DNA of 64,000 nt, taken from NCBI RefSeq assembly GCF_016860545.1, contig NZ_BNEB01000002.1:1178001-1242000 (forward strand). Direction: 5' to 3'. Shown one piece after another: positions 24,636-32,897 of this stretch. Below the pieces are notes generated by a model. That model was not told where the DNA came from and made no database searches. It saw nothing but the letters and a program-made list of their open reading frames with translations. Each line of letters begins with the position of its first letter. Within the stretch, counting starts at the first letter, position 1. This DNA is from Streptomyces asoensis. Lineage in GTDB: Bacteria; Actinomycetota; Actinomycetes; Streptomycetales; Streptomycetaceae. The position numbers and the translations under genes are program-made.

Positions 24636-25049
24636 ATGACCGGACTGGTGGTGTGCGTGGCGGTGCTCGCGGCGGCGAGCGCCTACGGAGTGCTGCAACG
24701 GCGGCGGAGCGGGAGGGTGCGGGTGCGCGGGCGCGACGACGGCAAACGGCTCGGAGCGGACCGGCTCGGCGGTGAACTCGGCGAGCGGGCCACGCTCGTG
24801 CAGTTCTCCAGCGCGTTCTGCGCGCCCTGCCGGGCGACCCGCCGGATCCTCGGCGAGGTGGCCGGCGTGGTCCCCGGCGTCGCCCACATCGAGATCGACG
24901 CCGAGGCACACCTCGACCTCGTCCGCGATCTCGACATCCTCAAGACCCCCACCGTCCTGGTGCTCGACGCCGACGGCCGCGTCGTGCGGCGCGCCACCGG
25001 CCAGCCCCGCAAGGCGGACGTCATCGCCGCCCTGGGGGAGGCCGTGTGA
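24636..25049 (+). CDS. Membrane-tethered thioredoxin-fold protein
   Basis: ATG 24636 follows GGAGG. The 137-residue product has an N-terminal hydrophobic anchor (TGLVVCVAVLAAASAYGVL), a basic stretch, and a thioredoxin domain with VQFSSAFCAPCRATRRILGE (active-site CAPC), IEIDAEAHLDLVRDLDILKTPTVLVLDADG (cis-proline TP) and GQPRKADVIAALGE. It should act as a thiol-disulfide oxidoreductase; with only a short basic linker after the helix the domain probably faces the cytoplasm. Divergent pairing with DUF4395 suggests a functional couple. Confidence 0.9.
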   Translation: MTGLVVCVAVLAAASAYGVLQRRRSGRVRVRGRDDGKRLGADRLGGELGERATLVQFSSAFCAPCRATRRILGEVAGVVPGVAHIEIDAEAHLDLVRDLDILKTPTVLVLDADGRVVRRATGQPRKADVIAALGEAV

Positions 25050-25132
25050 CCGGCCGTCGGGGGACGGTGAGGCATCTCCCAGATGCCGGGACGCACTTGA
25101 CTGTGCGCGCCACCTATCGTCAGCCTGACCGT

Positions 25133-25213
25133 ATGCCTGAGGAACTCCTTCTCCACGGACGGGTCCACGTCGACCTGGTCCGTACCGCGAGCGCGCGCTG
25201 TCCGGTCCGTTGA
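25133..25213 (+). CDS. Putative leader peptide (26 aa) upstream of flavin reductase
   Basis: A 26-codon frame runs from ATG 25133 to TGA 25213 and ends 44 bases before the flavin reductase start. It encodes MPEELLLHG followed by RVHVDLVRTASARCPVR. The HVDLxRxxSxxC pattern is the hallmark of short Streptomyces peptides annotated as putative leader peptides, which I recall mainly in front of sulfur-uptake and sulfur-metabolism genes. The late cysteine codon could let ribosome stalling sense cysteine supply and control the downstream gene. Codon-level expression evidence is lacking; the motif match is the main support. Confidence 0.7.
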   Translation: MPEELLLHGRVHVDLVRTASARCPVR

Positions 25214-25257
25214 GCACCCACGGCCCAGCCCGCCCTCTTCCGCAGAAGGAAAAGCCC

Positions 25258-25767
25258 ATGACGGCCACGCCCGGCCTCGGCTCCCCGCACGTCGCCTCTC
25301 CCGATCTGCTGCGCTCCGTCTTCCGCCGGCACGCCGCGGGGGTGGCCGTGATCACCGCCGCCGGCGAGGGCGGTCCGGTCGGCTTCACCGCCACCTCGCT
25401 CAGCTCCGTCTCCGCGCAGCCCCCGATGCTCTCGTTCGGCGTCGGCACCGGCGCGTCCAGCTGGCCGGCGCTGTCCCGGGCCACGCACGTGGGTGTGCAC
25501 ATACTCGGCGAGCACCAGCAGGCCCTGGCCGCCACCTTCGCCAGGAGCGGGGCCGACCGCTTCGGCGCGCCGACCGCCTGGCGCGAGGGCCCCGAGGGCG
25601 TGCCCGTCCTCGACGACGTGCTCGCGTGGCTGGTGTGCCGGGTCGTCACCCGGGTGCCGGCGGGGGACCACCGCATCGTGCTGGCCGAGGTGGTCGTGGG
25701 CGACCCCGAGGGCGCGGGCCGCCCCCTGCTGTACCACCAGGGGCGCTTCACCGCCCTGCGGGATTGA
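25258..25767 (+). CDS. Flavin reductase family protein
   Basis: ATG 25258 follows GAAGGA. The 169-residue product has the flavin-reductase-like split-barrel fold: LLRSVFRRHAAGVAVITAAGEGGPVGFTATSLSSVSAQPPMLSFGV, HVGVHILGEHQQALAATFA, and C-terminal RIVLAEVVVGDPEGAGRPLLYHQGRFTAL. Such proteins reduce FMN or FAD with NAD(P)H and supply it to two-component monooxygenases. No monooxygenase gene is adjacent. The leader peptide in front suggests regulation by sulfur or cysteine status, so the partner could be a desulfonating monooxygenase encoded elsewhere. Confidence 0.87.
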   Translation: MTATPGLGSPHVASPDLLRSVFRRHAAGVAVITAAGEGGPVGFTATSLSSVSAQPPMLSFGVGTGASSWPALSRATHVGVHILGEHQQALAATFARSGADRFGAPTAWREGPEGVPVLDDVLAWLVCRVVTRVPAGDHRIVLAEVVVGDPEGAGRPLLYHQGRFTALRD

Positions 25768-25832
25768 TCACCCCCCGCTCTCCTGCGAAGTCGTCGGATT
25801 CCGATTACGCTGCGTTGCGAAGGTCACAGTTC

Positions 25833-25876
25833 AAAGCGCTTGCTTAGTGGGAACGAACTGGGTGTACTGACGAGTA
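25833..25876. promoter_or_regulatory. Palindromic motifs upstream of etfBA
   Basis: AAAGCGCTTGC (25833-25843, core AAGCGCTT) and TACTGACGAGTA (25865-25876, arms TACT and AGTA) lie in the 218-base gap before etfB. Both are much less GC-rich than the surroundings. Motifs of this kind precede beta-oxidation genes controlled by TetR-type regulators in actinobacteria, but the binding protein is not identified here. TATGCT at 25932-25937 is a possible -10. Confidence 0.4.
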
Positions 25877-25985
25877 ATATTTCGGTCGGAGCGCGGGTCG
25901 CCCCGTACCGGGATCGGCCGCTTGTGGCGCCTATGCTGCCTGGAAGAAGGCAGCCGAGAACTGACGATGCAGTAGGAGAGCCGGC

Positions 25986-26774
25986 GTGAGCTTGAGGATC
26001 GTTGTCACTGTGAAGTACGTGCCCGACGCCACTGGCGACCGGCACTTCGCCGATGACCTGACCGTCGACCGGGACGACGTGGACGGTCTGCTCTCCGAGC
26101 TCGACGAGTACGCGGTCGAGCAGGCGCTGCAGATCTCCGAGAACTCCGACGACGACGTCGAGGTCACCGTCCTGACGGTGGGCCCCGAGGACGCCAAGGA
26201 CGCGCTCCGCAAGGCCCTTTCCATGGGTGCCGACAAGGCGATCCACGTCGAGGACGACGACCTGCACGGCACCGATGTCATCGGCACCTCTCTGGTGCTG
26301 GCCAAGGCGATCGAGAAGGCCGGCTACGACCTGGTCATCTCCGGCCTGGCCTCCACCGACGGCACCATGGGCGTCGTCCCGGCCCTGCTGGCCGAGCGCC
26401 TGGGCGTCCCGCAGGTCACGCTGCTCTCCGAGGTCTCCGTCGAGGACGGCACCGTCAAGGGCCGCCGGGACGGCGACGCCGCCTCCGAGCAGCTCGAGGC
26501 CTCCCTGCCGGCCGTCGTGTCGGTCACCGACCAGTCGGGCGAGGCGCGTTACCCCTCGTTCAAGGGCATCATGGCGGCCAAGAAGAAGCCGGTCGAGTCC
26601 TGGGACCTGTCCGACCTGGAGCTGGAGGCCGAGGAGGTCGGCCTCGAGGGCGCGTGGACCGCGGTCGACAGCGCCTCCGCGCGTCCCGCCCGCACCGCGG
26701 GCACGATCGTCAAGGACGAGGGCGAGGGCGGCAAGCAGCTCGCCGAGTTCCTCGCGGGCCAGAAGTTCATCTAG
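25986..26774 (+). CDS. etfB: Electron transfer flavoprotein, beta subunit
   Basis: GTG 25986 follows AGGAGAG. The 262-residue product begins SLRIVVTVKYVPDA and has the EtfB core YAVEQALQI, VTVLTVGPEDAKDALRKALSMGADKAIHV and DLVISGLASTDGTMGVVPALLAERLGVPQVTLL, which binds AMP, plus SFKGIMAAKKKPVESWDLSDL near the C-terminus. With EtfA it accepts electrons from acyl-CoA dehydrogenases and passes them to the respiratory chain. etfA follows 48 bases downstream in one operon. Confidence 0.96.
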   Translation: MSLRIVVTVKYVPDATGDRHFADDLTVDRDDVDGLLSELDEYAVEQALQISENSDDDVEVTVLTVGPEDAKDALRKALSMGADKAIHVEDDDLHGTDVIGTSLVLAKAIEKAGYDLVISGLASTDGTMGVVPALLAERLGVPQVTLLSEVSVEDGTVKGRRDGDAASEQLEASLPAVVSVTDQSGEARYPSFKGIMAAKKKPVESWDLSDLELEAEEVGLEGAWTAVDSASARPARTAGTIVKDEGEGGKQLAEFLAGQKFI

Positions 26775-26822
26775 GCCCTTCGCCGACCGCCCCTCAACTT
26801 CGTTTCGCAGGAGAGCAATCCC

Positions 26823-27797
26823 ATGGCTGAAGTCCTCGTCTACGTCGACCACGTGGACGGTGCCGTCCGCAAGCCCACCCTGGAGCTGCTGACGCTGGCC
26901 CGCCGCATCGGCGAGCCCGTCGCCGTCGCGCTGGGCGCCGGTGCCGGCGACACCGCCGCCGCGCTGGCCGAGCACGGCGCCGTGAAGGTGCTGACCCACG
27001 ACGCGTCCGAGTACGCCGACTACCTGGTCGTCCCCAAGGTCGACGCGCTCCAGGCCGCCGTCGAGTCAGTGTCCGCCGCGGGCTCCCTGGCCGCCGTGCT
27101 GGTCCCCTCCTCCGCCGAGGGCAAGGAGATCGCCGCCCGCCTGGCGCTGCGCATCGGCTCCGGCATCATCACCGACGCCGTCGACCTCGAGGCCGGCGAC
27201 GAGGGCCCGGTGGCCACCCAGTCGGTGTTCGCCGCGTCCTTCACCACCAAGTCCCGCGTCTCCAAGGGCGTCCCGGTCGTCACTGTGAAGCCGAACTCGA
27301 CCGCCGTGGAGGCCGCCCCGGCCGCCGGCGCCGTCGAGTCCCTCGCGGTGACCTTCTCGGCGCAGGCCACCGGCACCAAGGTGACCGGCCGCACCCCGCG
27401 CGAGTCGACCGGGCGCCCGGAGCTGACCGAGGCCGCGATCGTCGTCTCCGGCGGGCGTGGCGTCAACGGCGCGGAGAACTTCGCGCTCATCGAGTCCCTC
27501 GCCGACTCCCTCGGCGCGGCCGTGGGCGCCTCCCGCGCCGCCGTCGACGCCGGCTGGTACCCGCACACCAACCAGGTGGGCCAGACCGGCAAGTCCGTCT
27601 CGCCGCAGCTCTACATCGCCAACGGCATCTCCGGCGCCATCCAGCACCGCGCCGGTATGCAGACCTCGAAGACCATCGTGGCCGTCAACAAGGACGCCGA
27701 GGCCCCGATCTTCGACCTGGTCGACTACGGCGTCGTCGGCGACCTGTTCGACGTCGTCCCGCAGCTCACCGAGGAGATCAACACCCGCAAGGGCTGA
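26823..27797 (+). CDS. etfA: Electron transfer flavoprotein, alpha subunit
   Basis: ATG 26823 follows AGGAGAG. The 324-residue product starts [29 protein letters not shown]. Its C-terminal FAD-binding domain is complete: [65 protein letters not shown] and [25 protein letters not shown]. It binds the FAD that shuttles electrons from fatty- and amino-acid dehydrogenases. The operon ends at a strong hairpin 24 bases after the stop. Confidence 0.96.
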   Translation: MAEVLVYVDHVDGAVRKPTLELLTLARRIGEPVAVALGAGAGDTAAALAEHGAVKVLTHDASEYADYLVVPKVDALQAAVESVSAAGSLAAVLVPSSAEGKEIAARLALRIGSGIITDAVDLEAGDEGPVATQSVFAASFTTKSRVSKGVPVVTVKPNSTAVEAAPAAGAVESLAVTFSAQATGTKVTGRTPRESTGRPELTEAAIVVSGGRGVNGAENFALIESLADSLGAAVGASRAAVDAGWYPHTNQVGQTGKSVSPQLYIANGISGAIQHRAGMQTSKTIVAVNKDAEAPIFDLVDYGVVGDLFDVVPQLTEEINTRKG

Positions 27798-27820
27798 TCA
27801 CCCGGCAGTCGCAGCACTGT

Positions 27821-27859
27821 CCGAGGCCCCCGCGACCGCACCGGTCGCGGGGGCCTCGG
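27821..27859. terminator. Terminator after etfBA
   Basis: A perfect 18-bp stem (left arm 27821-27838, right arm 27842-27859) closes a 3-base loop CAC. It separates etfA from the convergent endonuclease/exonuclease/phosphatase gene, so it can serve both. Confidence 0.88.
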
Positions 27860-27865
27860 CGCGTC

Positions 27866-28786
27866 TCATCCCAGGGTCACCGAGGCCAGCACCGGCAGAT
27901 GGTCGCTCGGGTACCGGCCGTCCACGTGGAAGGTGTCGGTCCACTCGCGGTCCACGGTGACGCCCGGCGTCGCCAGGATCCAGTCGATGCGGTCCCCGTT
28001 GGGCGTGAGCGGCCGGTACCCGTGGTACGTCGCGTAGGCGCCGCCCCGTGCGCGTGCCGTGTCCCACGTGTCGACCAGCCCGGCGGCCAGCAGCCGGTCG
28101 TAGACCGGATTGCGGTGGGCGACGGCGTTGAAGTCGCCGGTCAGCAGCAGCGGCAGGGAGCGGTCCGTGCGGGCGATCCGCGCGGCGATCAGGTCGGCGG
28201 AGCGCACGCGCGCGTACTGGCTGCCGTTGTCGAGGTGGGTGTTGAACACATAGAACTCCCGCCGCGACCGCAGATCACGGAAGCGCACCCAGGTGACCAT
28301 GCGGGGGTAATCCGCCCCCCAGGTGTCGGAACCCTGCACCTCGGGTGTGTCGGACAGCCAGAAGTGCGCGTGCTCCACCGGTGTGAGCCGGCGCATGTCG
28401 TAGAACACCGCCACCGCCTCCGGGTCCTCCACGCTGCGGCCCTTGCCGATCCAGGCGTAGTGCGGGGCGAGGTCGGCCTCGATGTTGTGCAACTGGGACG
28501 GCAGACCCTCCTGGGTGCCGATGACGTGCGGAGCCGCCCGGCGCAGCAGGGCACGCATCACCGGACGGCGCAGCGGCCACGTGTGGGCGTCCCTGGCGCC
28601 CGGGTAGCGCAGATTGAAGGTCATGACCTTCAACGGCGTCACGGGCGCGGGCTGGAGCGCCCCGCGCTCCGGACCCTCCCGGCGCGTGGCGGCGGATCCT
28701 GCCGTACCCAGCAGGGGCAGCGTCGCCAGGGCGGTCAGCGCCGTGCGCAGTCCCGCCCGTCGGGTGGGCCCCGTGATGCCGGTCAT
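27866..28786 (-). CDS. Secreted endonuclease/exonuclease/phosphatase family protein
   Basis: ATG 28786 follows AAGGGGA. The 306-residue product has an N-terminal export signal with TRRAGLRTALTALATLPLLGTAGSA; the double arginine may route it by Tat. The EEP domain is complete: VMTFNLRYPG, IGTQEGLPSQL, NTHLDNGSQYARVRSADLI, LLTGDFNAV, RIDWILATPG and PSDHLPVLA, which supply the metal- and phosphate-binding Asn, Glu, Asp and His residues. Members cleave phosphodiesters in nucleic acids, sphingomyelin or inositol phosphates; the substrate is not resolved, but export points to extracellular phosphate scavenging or DNA degradation. Confidence 0.88.
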   Translation of the reverse strand: MTGITGPTRRAGLRTALTALATLPLLGTAGSAATRREGPERGALQPAPVTPLKVMTFNLRYPGARDAHTWPLRRPVMRALLRRAAPHVIGTQEGLPSQLHNIEADLAPHYAWIGKGRSVEDPEAVAVFYDMRRLTPVEHAHFWLSDTPEVQGSDTWGADYPRMVTWVRFRDLRSRREFYVFNTHLDNGSQYARVRSADLIAARIARTDRSLPLLLTGDFNAVAHRNPVYDRLLAAGLVDTWDTARARGGAYATYHGYRPLTPNGDRIDWILATPGVTVDREWTDTFHVDGRYPSDHLPVLASVTLG

Positions 28787-28933
28787 GTATCCCCTTCCCC
28801 TTGTGAGACAGGATGCTGGTCGGGAACGGGTGTGCGGAAGGGGGTCAGGGGACGAGGAGTGGGACGGCCACGCCGTGGACAGGGTGTTGACCGGCCGAAC
28901 CTGCACGGATAACTTCGCTCTACGGATTGTTGA

Positions 28934-28948
28934 TTCCGTACAGCGGAA
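28934..28948 (+). promoter_or_regulatory. IclR-type palindrome before the CitE-like gene
   Basis: TTCCG-TACAG-CGGAA is a 15-base palindrome ending 16 bases before the ATG at 28965. The spacing and TTCCxxxxxxxGGAA shape resemble IclR-family operators. Its position downstream of possible promoter elements around 28887-28913 suits repression. Confidence 0.5.
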
Positions 28949-28964
28949 AACAGGAGGGTGCGGA

Positions 28965-30269
28965 ATGGGTCAGGGCCAGCAGGAGACCGTCGCCACGAGC
29001 CTCGCGGACGCCGTGAGCGGGCGGATCAGCGCCTCCCTCGCCCCCGTCGACGCCGAACTGGAGCGCCGCTACCCGGGCGACCCCGGCACCCGCCAGCCCG
29101 TCCACACCGTCTACGTCCCCGGCGACGCCTTCGACGCCGACACCGTCCGCTCCTGGGGCGACAGGGCCCTCGCCGCCCTCGACGAGCACGCCCCCGACGC
29201 GGCCTCCCTGGCTGCCTGCCTCGGTCTGTCCGACGACCTCGCCGAGCCCGTCCACGCGCGCGTACGGGCCAAACTGGAGCGCGAGCCCGTCGAGGACCTC
29301 CGCGTCGACTTCGAGGACGGCTACGGCCCCCGCCCGGACGCCGAGGAGGACGAGACGGCCGCCCGCGCGGCCCGGCTGATCGCCGAAGCCTGCGCGAAGG
29401 GGACCGCGGCGCCGTACGTGGGCATCCGCATGAAGTGCATGGAGGCGGCCGTACGCGACCGCGGCATCCGCACGCTCGACATCTTCCTCACCGGCCTCAT
29501 GGACCACGGCGGCCTGCCCGACGGCCTGGTCCTGACCCTCCCGAAGGTGACCTACCCGGAGCAGGTCACCGCGATGGTCCGGCTGCTGGAGGCCTTCGAG
29601 CGGACGCGCGGGCTCGACGCGGGGCGGCTCGGCTTCGAGATCCAGATCGAGACCAGCCAGGCCATCCTCGCCACCGACGGCACCGCGACGGTCGCCCGCA
29701 TGATCCAGGCGGCCGAGGGCCGTGCCACCGGCCTGCACTACGGCACCTTCGACTACAGCGCCTGCCTCGGCGTCTCCGCCGCCCACCAGGCGAGCGACCA
29801 CCCCGCCGCCGACCACGCCAAGGCGGTCATGCAGGTCGCGGCGGCCGGCACCGGGGTACGGGTCTCGGACGGCTCCACCAACATCCTGCCGGTCGGTCCG
29901 ACCGCACAGGTCCACGACGCCTGGCGCCTGCACTACGGCCTGACCCGGCGCGCCCTGGCACGCGCCTACTACCAGGGCTGGGACATGCACCCCGGCCACC
30001 TCCCCACCCGCTACGCGGCCGTCTTCGCCTTCTACCGGGAGGGCTTCGCGCAGGCCGCCGAACGCCTCGCGCGCTACGCGCAGCGGACGGGCGGCGACGT
30101 GATGGACGAACCGGCCACCGCCAAGGCCCTCAGCGGCTACCTGCTGCGTGGTCTGGACTGCGGCGCCCTCGACCCGGCCGAGGTGACCGGTGCGACCGGG
30201 CTCGACCGGGCGGCCCTGGAGGGGTTCGCGGCACCGCGCCGAGGCGATCTGACGGCCTTCGCGCCGTAG
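28965..30269 (+). CDS. HpcH/HpaI-CitE-like aldolase family protein (DUF6986)
   Basis: ATG 28965 follows CAGGAGGG. The 434-residue product is longer than simple HpaI aldolases but has the CitE/malyl-CoA-lyase-type barrel elements: PVEDLRVDFEDGYGPRPDAEEDETA, YVGIRMKCMEAAVRDRGIRTLD, VLTLPKVTYPEQV, RLGFEIQIETSQAIL, ATGLHYGTFDYSACLGV and GWDMHPGHLPTRYAAVFAFYREGF. The acidic FEDGYG and EIQIET segments would bind Mg2+. It matches a family I recall as DUF6986 and probably cleaves or forms a C-C bond in a glyoxylate/malate-type compound. An IclR-like operator and a strong terminator frame it as a single-gene unit. Confidence 0.82.
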   Translation: MGQGQQETVATSLADAVSGRISASLAPVDAELERRYPGDPGTRQPVHTVYVPGDAFDADTVRSWGDRALAALDEHAPDAASLAACLGLSDDLAEPVHARVRAKLEREPVEDLRVDFEDGYGPRPDAEEDETAARAARLIAEACAKGTAAPYVGIRMKCMEAAVRDRGIRTLDIFLTGLMDHGGLPDGLVLTLPKVTYPEQVTAMVRLLEAFERTRGLDAGRLGFEIQIETSQAILATDGTATVARMIQAAEGRATGLHYGTFDYSACLGVSAAHQASDHPAADHAKAVMQVAAAGTGVRVSDGSTNILPVGPTAQVHDAWRLHYGLTRRALARAYYQGWDMHPGHLPTRYAAVFAFYREGFAQAAERLARYAQRTGGDVMDEPATAKALSGYLLRGLDCGALDPAEVTGATGLDRAALEGFAAPRRGDLTAFAP

Positions 30270-30281
30270 CGCCCGCGCGGA

Positions 30282-30324
30282 CGGCCGCCGGGAGGTCTTC
30301 GACGTAAGGACCTCCCGGCGGCCG
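30282..30324. terminator. Terminator after the CitE-like gene
   Basis: A perfect 16-bp stem (30282-30297 with 30309-30324) and an 11-base loop begin 12 bases after the stop codon. A short direct repeat, GCACCCGGTGACAG, follows at about 30349-30379 before the convergent VOC gene. Confidence 0.88.
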
Positions 30325-30405
30325 CCCTGCGCCCGAGCTTTCATGGCACCCGGTGACAGCCGCACCCGGTGACAGGCGCGCCCGGCGGTCACCGGCGCCC
30401 GGGGC

Positions 30406-30795
30406 CTACGGCTGCGGGATCGCGTACGGGCGCGTGATGATCTCCATGCCGTGCCCGGCGGGATCCAGGAAGTACACGCCCCGGCCGCCGTGGTGATGAT
30501 TGATCTCACCCGGCTGCCTGCCGTGGGGGTCGGCGAAGTAGGTGATCCCCGCCCGCTCGATGCGCTCGAAGGCCGCGTCGAACTCCTCGTCCGAGACGAG
30601 GAACGCGTAGTGCTGCGTGACGATCGACTCCGCGGGGACGGCCGCGAAGTCCAGGGTGACCCCGTTGCCCGTGGCGACGGGGACGAACGGGCCCCACTCG
30701 GACCCGACTTCGAGTCCCAGGATGTGGGCGAGGAATGTGGCGGACTCCCGGTTGTCGCGGGAGTGGACGATGGTGTGGTTCAGCTCGACTGACAT
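30406..30795 (-). CDS. VOC family protein
   Basis: ATG 30795 follows GGAGG. The 129-residue product is one VOC/glyoxalase domain: ELNHTIVHSRDNRESATFLAHILGLEVG, VTLDFAA, QHYAFLVSDEEFDAAFERIERAGITYFADP and GRGVYFLDPAGHGMEIITRPY. His in NHTIV, His in QHYAF and Glu in HGMEIITR form the canonical metal set, so it is a likely metal-dependent enzyme (lyase, dioxygenase or resistance protein). It lies downstream of the GGCT-like gene on the same strand. Confidence 0.88.
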   Translation of the reverse strand: MSVELNHTIVHSRDNRESATFLAHILGLEVGSEWGPFVPVATGNGVTLDFAAVPAESIVTQHYAFLVSDEEFDAAFERIERAGITYFADPHGRQPGEINHHHGGRGVYFLDPAGHGMEIITRPYAIPQP

Positions 30796-30881
30796 GTGTG
30801 GAATGCCTCCGTAAGGCAAACTCACGGGCACCTCCATGCCTCACCCGGACGGTGACCGACACGCGATGCCGTGCGGTCACC

Positions 30882-31619
30882 CTACGGGACGTGCAGGTGT
30901 TCCAAGCCGGACGAGGTCACCATCTTCTCCTCTGCGAACAGCCGGGTGCCCTCCTCGCAGAGGGCCGCGTCGGCCCGGGCGCGGGCACAGAACTCCTCCG
31001 GGGTCCCTCCGAACATATTCCGCAACGCCGCCGAGGCCAGCAGGAGTTCGGTGATCAGGGCGCGCTGCCCGGGATGCCTGCGCGGGATGCCGTCACCGCG
31101 GTGCAGCACGCCATGGTGGTTCACGTACGCGAACGTGTCCGGGAGGGGTTCGCCGTTCTCGAGCTCGACCCGGAACTCGGGCGCGGGCAGCAGGACCCGG
31201 TCGTAGTTCGGCTCCGTCGCGTCCACCAGCGCCAGTTGCTCCGGGTCCAGCCAGATCACGAACAGCTCCCGCGTGACGGCGGGGGCCCGGACGGGGGACG
31301 CGGACACATAGCCGAAGCGGCTGACGTGCGCCGAGGCGCCGACGTCGATCCCGGTCACCCGGGCCTTCACCATCGGCACGGCCGAGGCGACCGCGGCCGC
31401 CGCCATCTTGTGCCGCAGCTGGGCCGGGCTGGCGTTGGAGCCCACCGCCACCACCGGAGTGCGGCCCGGATGCGTCAGCCGGTCCAGCGGCAGCAGCTCG
31501 TCCCCGCTGAGCAGCCCGGACCGGGCGGGCCAGGCGCCGGGATAGCTCAGCGGACGGTCGCGCGGCGCGTCGGCCAGGCCCAGGGCCCGCAGCGTGTGGC
31601 GATCGTGACGGGAGGTCAT
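30882..31619 (-). CDS. Conserved protein with gamma-glutamylcyclotransferase-like motif
   Basis: The 245-residue product starts at ATG 31619, seven bases after the LacI-type regulator stop, so the two are probably cotranscribed. A VVAVGSNASPAQLRHKM stretch near residue 57 resembles the YGSN substrate loop of the gamma-glutamylcyclotransferase fold, and a possible acidic residue follows in ALVDATEPNYDRVLL. The C-terminal region is helical and charged. I do not recognise a characterised homologue; a GGCT-like fold is a guess from one motif. Confidence 0.6.
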   Translation of the reverse strand: MTSRHDRHTLRALGLADAPRDRPLSYPGAWPARSGLLSGDELLPLDRLTHPGRTPVVAVGSNASPAQLRHKMAAAAVASAVPMVKARVTGIDVGASAHVSRFGYVSASPVRAPAVTRELFVIWLDPEQLALVDATEPNYDRVLLPAPEFRVELENGEPLPDTFAYVNHHGVLHRGDGIPRRHPGQRALITELLLASAALRNMFGGTPEEFCARARADAALCEEGTRLFAEEKMVTSSGLEHLHVP

Positions 31620-31626
31620 GGGCGCC

Positions 31627-32664
31627 TCAGTCGGCCGGCGGCAGCTCGCCCGAGCCGCGCCTGACGAGCCGGGTCGGCAGCTCGATGCGCTCCGGTGTGA
31701 TCAACGTGCCGTCCAACTGCCCGAAGAGGCGTTCGGCCGCGGTGCGGCCGAGCAGGGCCGCGTCCTGGGCGATCACCGTGACACCCGGCTGGAGCAGGTC
31801 GGCGAGCTCCAGGTCGTCGAAGGCCACCAGAGCGACCCGCCGGGTCCGTTCGGCGAGCACCCGGATCACGGTGACGGTGACCCGGTTGTTGCCCGAGAAG
31901 ATCGCCGTGACCGGTGTCGGACCGGACAGCATCTCCTCGGCCGCGCGGCGCACCCGCAGGGGGTCGGTGGCGCCCAGCGACATCCAGGCGTCCTCGACCG
32001 CTATGCCCGCGTCCTCCATCGCCGTGCGGTAACCGCGCAGGCGCTCGGCGGCGGTGTGGATGCGGGGCATGTCGCCGATGAACCCGATCCTGCGGTGCCC
32101 GTGCGCCACCAGATGGCTCACGCCCTCGTGGGCGCCGCCGAAGTTGTCCGACAGGACGCAGTCGGCGTCGATGTGCCCGGCCGGCCGGTCCACGAAGACG
32201 GTGGCGACACCCGCCTTGATCTCGGGCTCCAGATACCGGTGGTCGTCACCGGCCGGGATCACCACCAATCCGTCCACCCGCCGCGCGCACAGCGCCAGCG
32301 CCAGCTCCTGCTCCCGGTCGGGGTCCTCGGCGCTGGAGCCGTTGATGAGCAGCGCCCCGTGCGCCCGCGCGACCTCCTCCACCGCGCGGCTGAGCGGACC
32401 GTAGAACGGGTCCGCGAGGTCCTCCAGGACCAGACCTATGCTCGCCGTGCGCCCCTTGCGCAGCACGCGCGCGCTGTCGTTGCGGCGGAAGCCGAGTGCG
32501 TCGATGGCCTCCTGGACCCGGCGCTCCGTCTCGGGCGTGACCCCCGGCTCGCCGTTCACCACGCGCGAGACCGTCTTGAGGCCGACTCCGGCGCGCGCCG
32601 CGACGTCCTTCATGGTGGGACGGTTGCCGTAGCGGCTCTCGGGCCGGCGCTGCGTCTCGGGCAC
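31627..32664 (-). CDS. LacI family transcriptional regulator
   Basis: GTG 32664 is preferred because AGGA lies about 9 bases upstream and only a short tail precedes the HTH. The 345-residue product has the LacI HTH and hinge (PTMKDVAARAGVGLKTVSRVVNGEPGVTPETERRVQEAIDALGFRRNDSARVLRKGRT) and a periplasmic-binding-protein-like sugar domain (IGLVLEDLADPFYGPLSRAVEEVA, FVDRPAGHIDADCVLSDNFGGAHEGVSHLVAHGHRRIGFIGD, VALVAFDDLELADLLQPGVTVIAQD). It is divergent from a ROK sugar kinase with a perfect LacI-type palindrome between them, so it should repress that kinase and itself. The sugar is unknown. Confidence 0.92.
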   Translation of the reverse strand: MPETQRRPESRYGNRPTMKDVAARAGVGLKTVSRVVNGEPGVTPETERRVQEAIDALGFRRNDSARVLRKGRTASIGLVLEDLADPFYGPLSRAVEEVARAHGALLINGSSAEDPDREQELALALCARRVDGLVVIPAGDDHRYLEPEIKAGVATVFVDRPAGHIDADCVLSDNFGGAHEGVSHLVAHGHRRIGFIGDMPRIHTAAERLRGYRTAMEDAGIAVEDAWMSLGATDPLRVRRAAEEMLSGPTPVTAIFSGNNRVTVTVIRVLAERTRRVALVAFDDLELADLLQPGVTVIAQDAALLGRTAAERLFGQLDGTLITPERIELPTRLVRRGSGELPPAD

Positions 32665-32785
32665 GATGCGGTGTCCTGTCCTGTCGTCCACGGAGGCCGG
32701 CCGGGCGCCCCGTCCGCGGATGTTGCGCACGGGGGTGCGTGGGCCCCAGGGTTGTATGAGGATGTGGCGTCGAGCATAGAGCCTG

Positions 32786-32797
32786 GACAACGTTGTC
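32786..32797. promoter_or_regulatory. LacI-type operator between the regulator and ROK kinase
   Basis: GACAACGTTGTC is a perfect 12-base palindrome with the central CG typical of LacI-family operators. It lies 122 bases upstream of the LacI start and 101 bases upstream of the ROK start. Confidence 0.75.
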
Positions 32798-32897
32798 AGT
32801 CGCGGGGGACACTGTCCGTCGCAATCTCCGGCCCGCGTCCCCCCAACCGCTGGACCGGCCAGCCCTTTTCCTCGGTGGACCGGGAGAACCCAGACTG

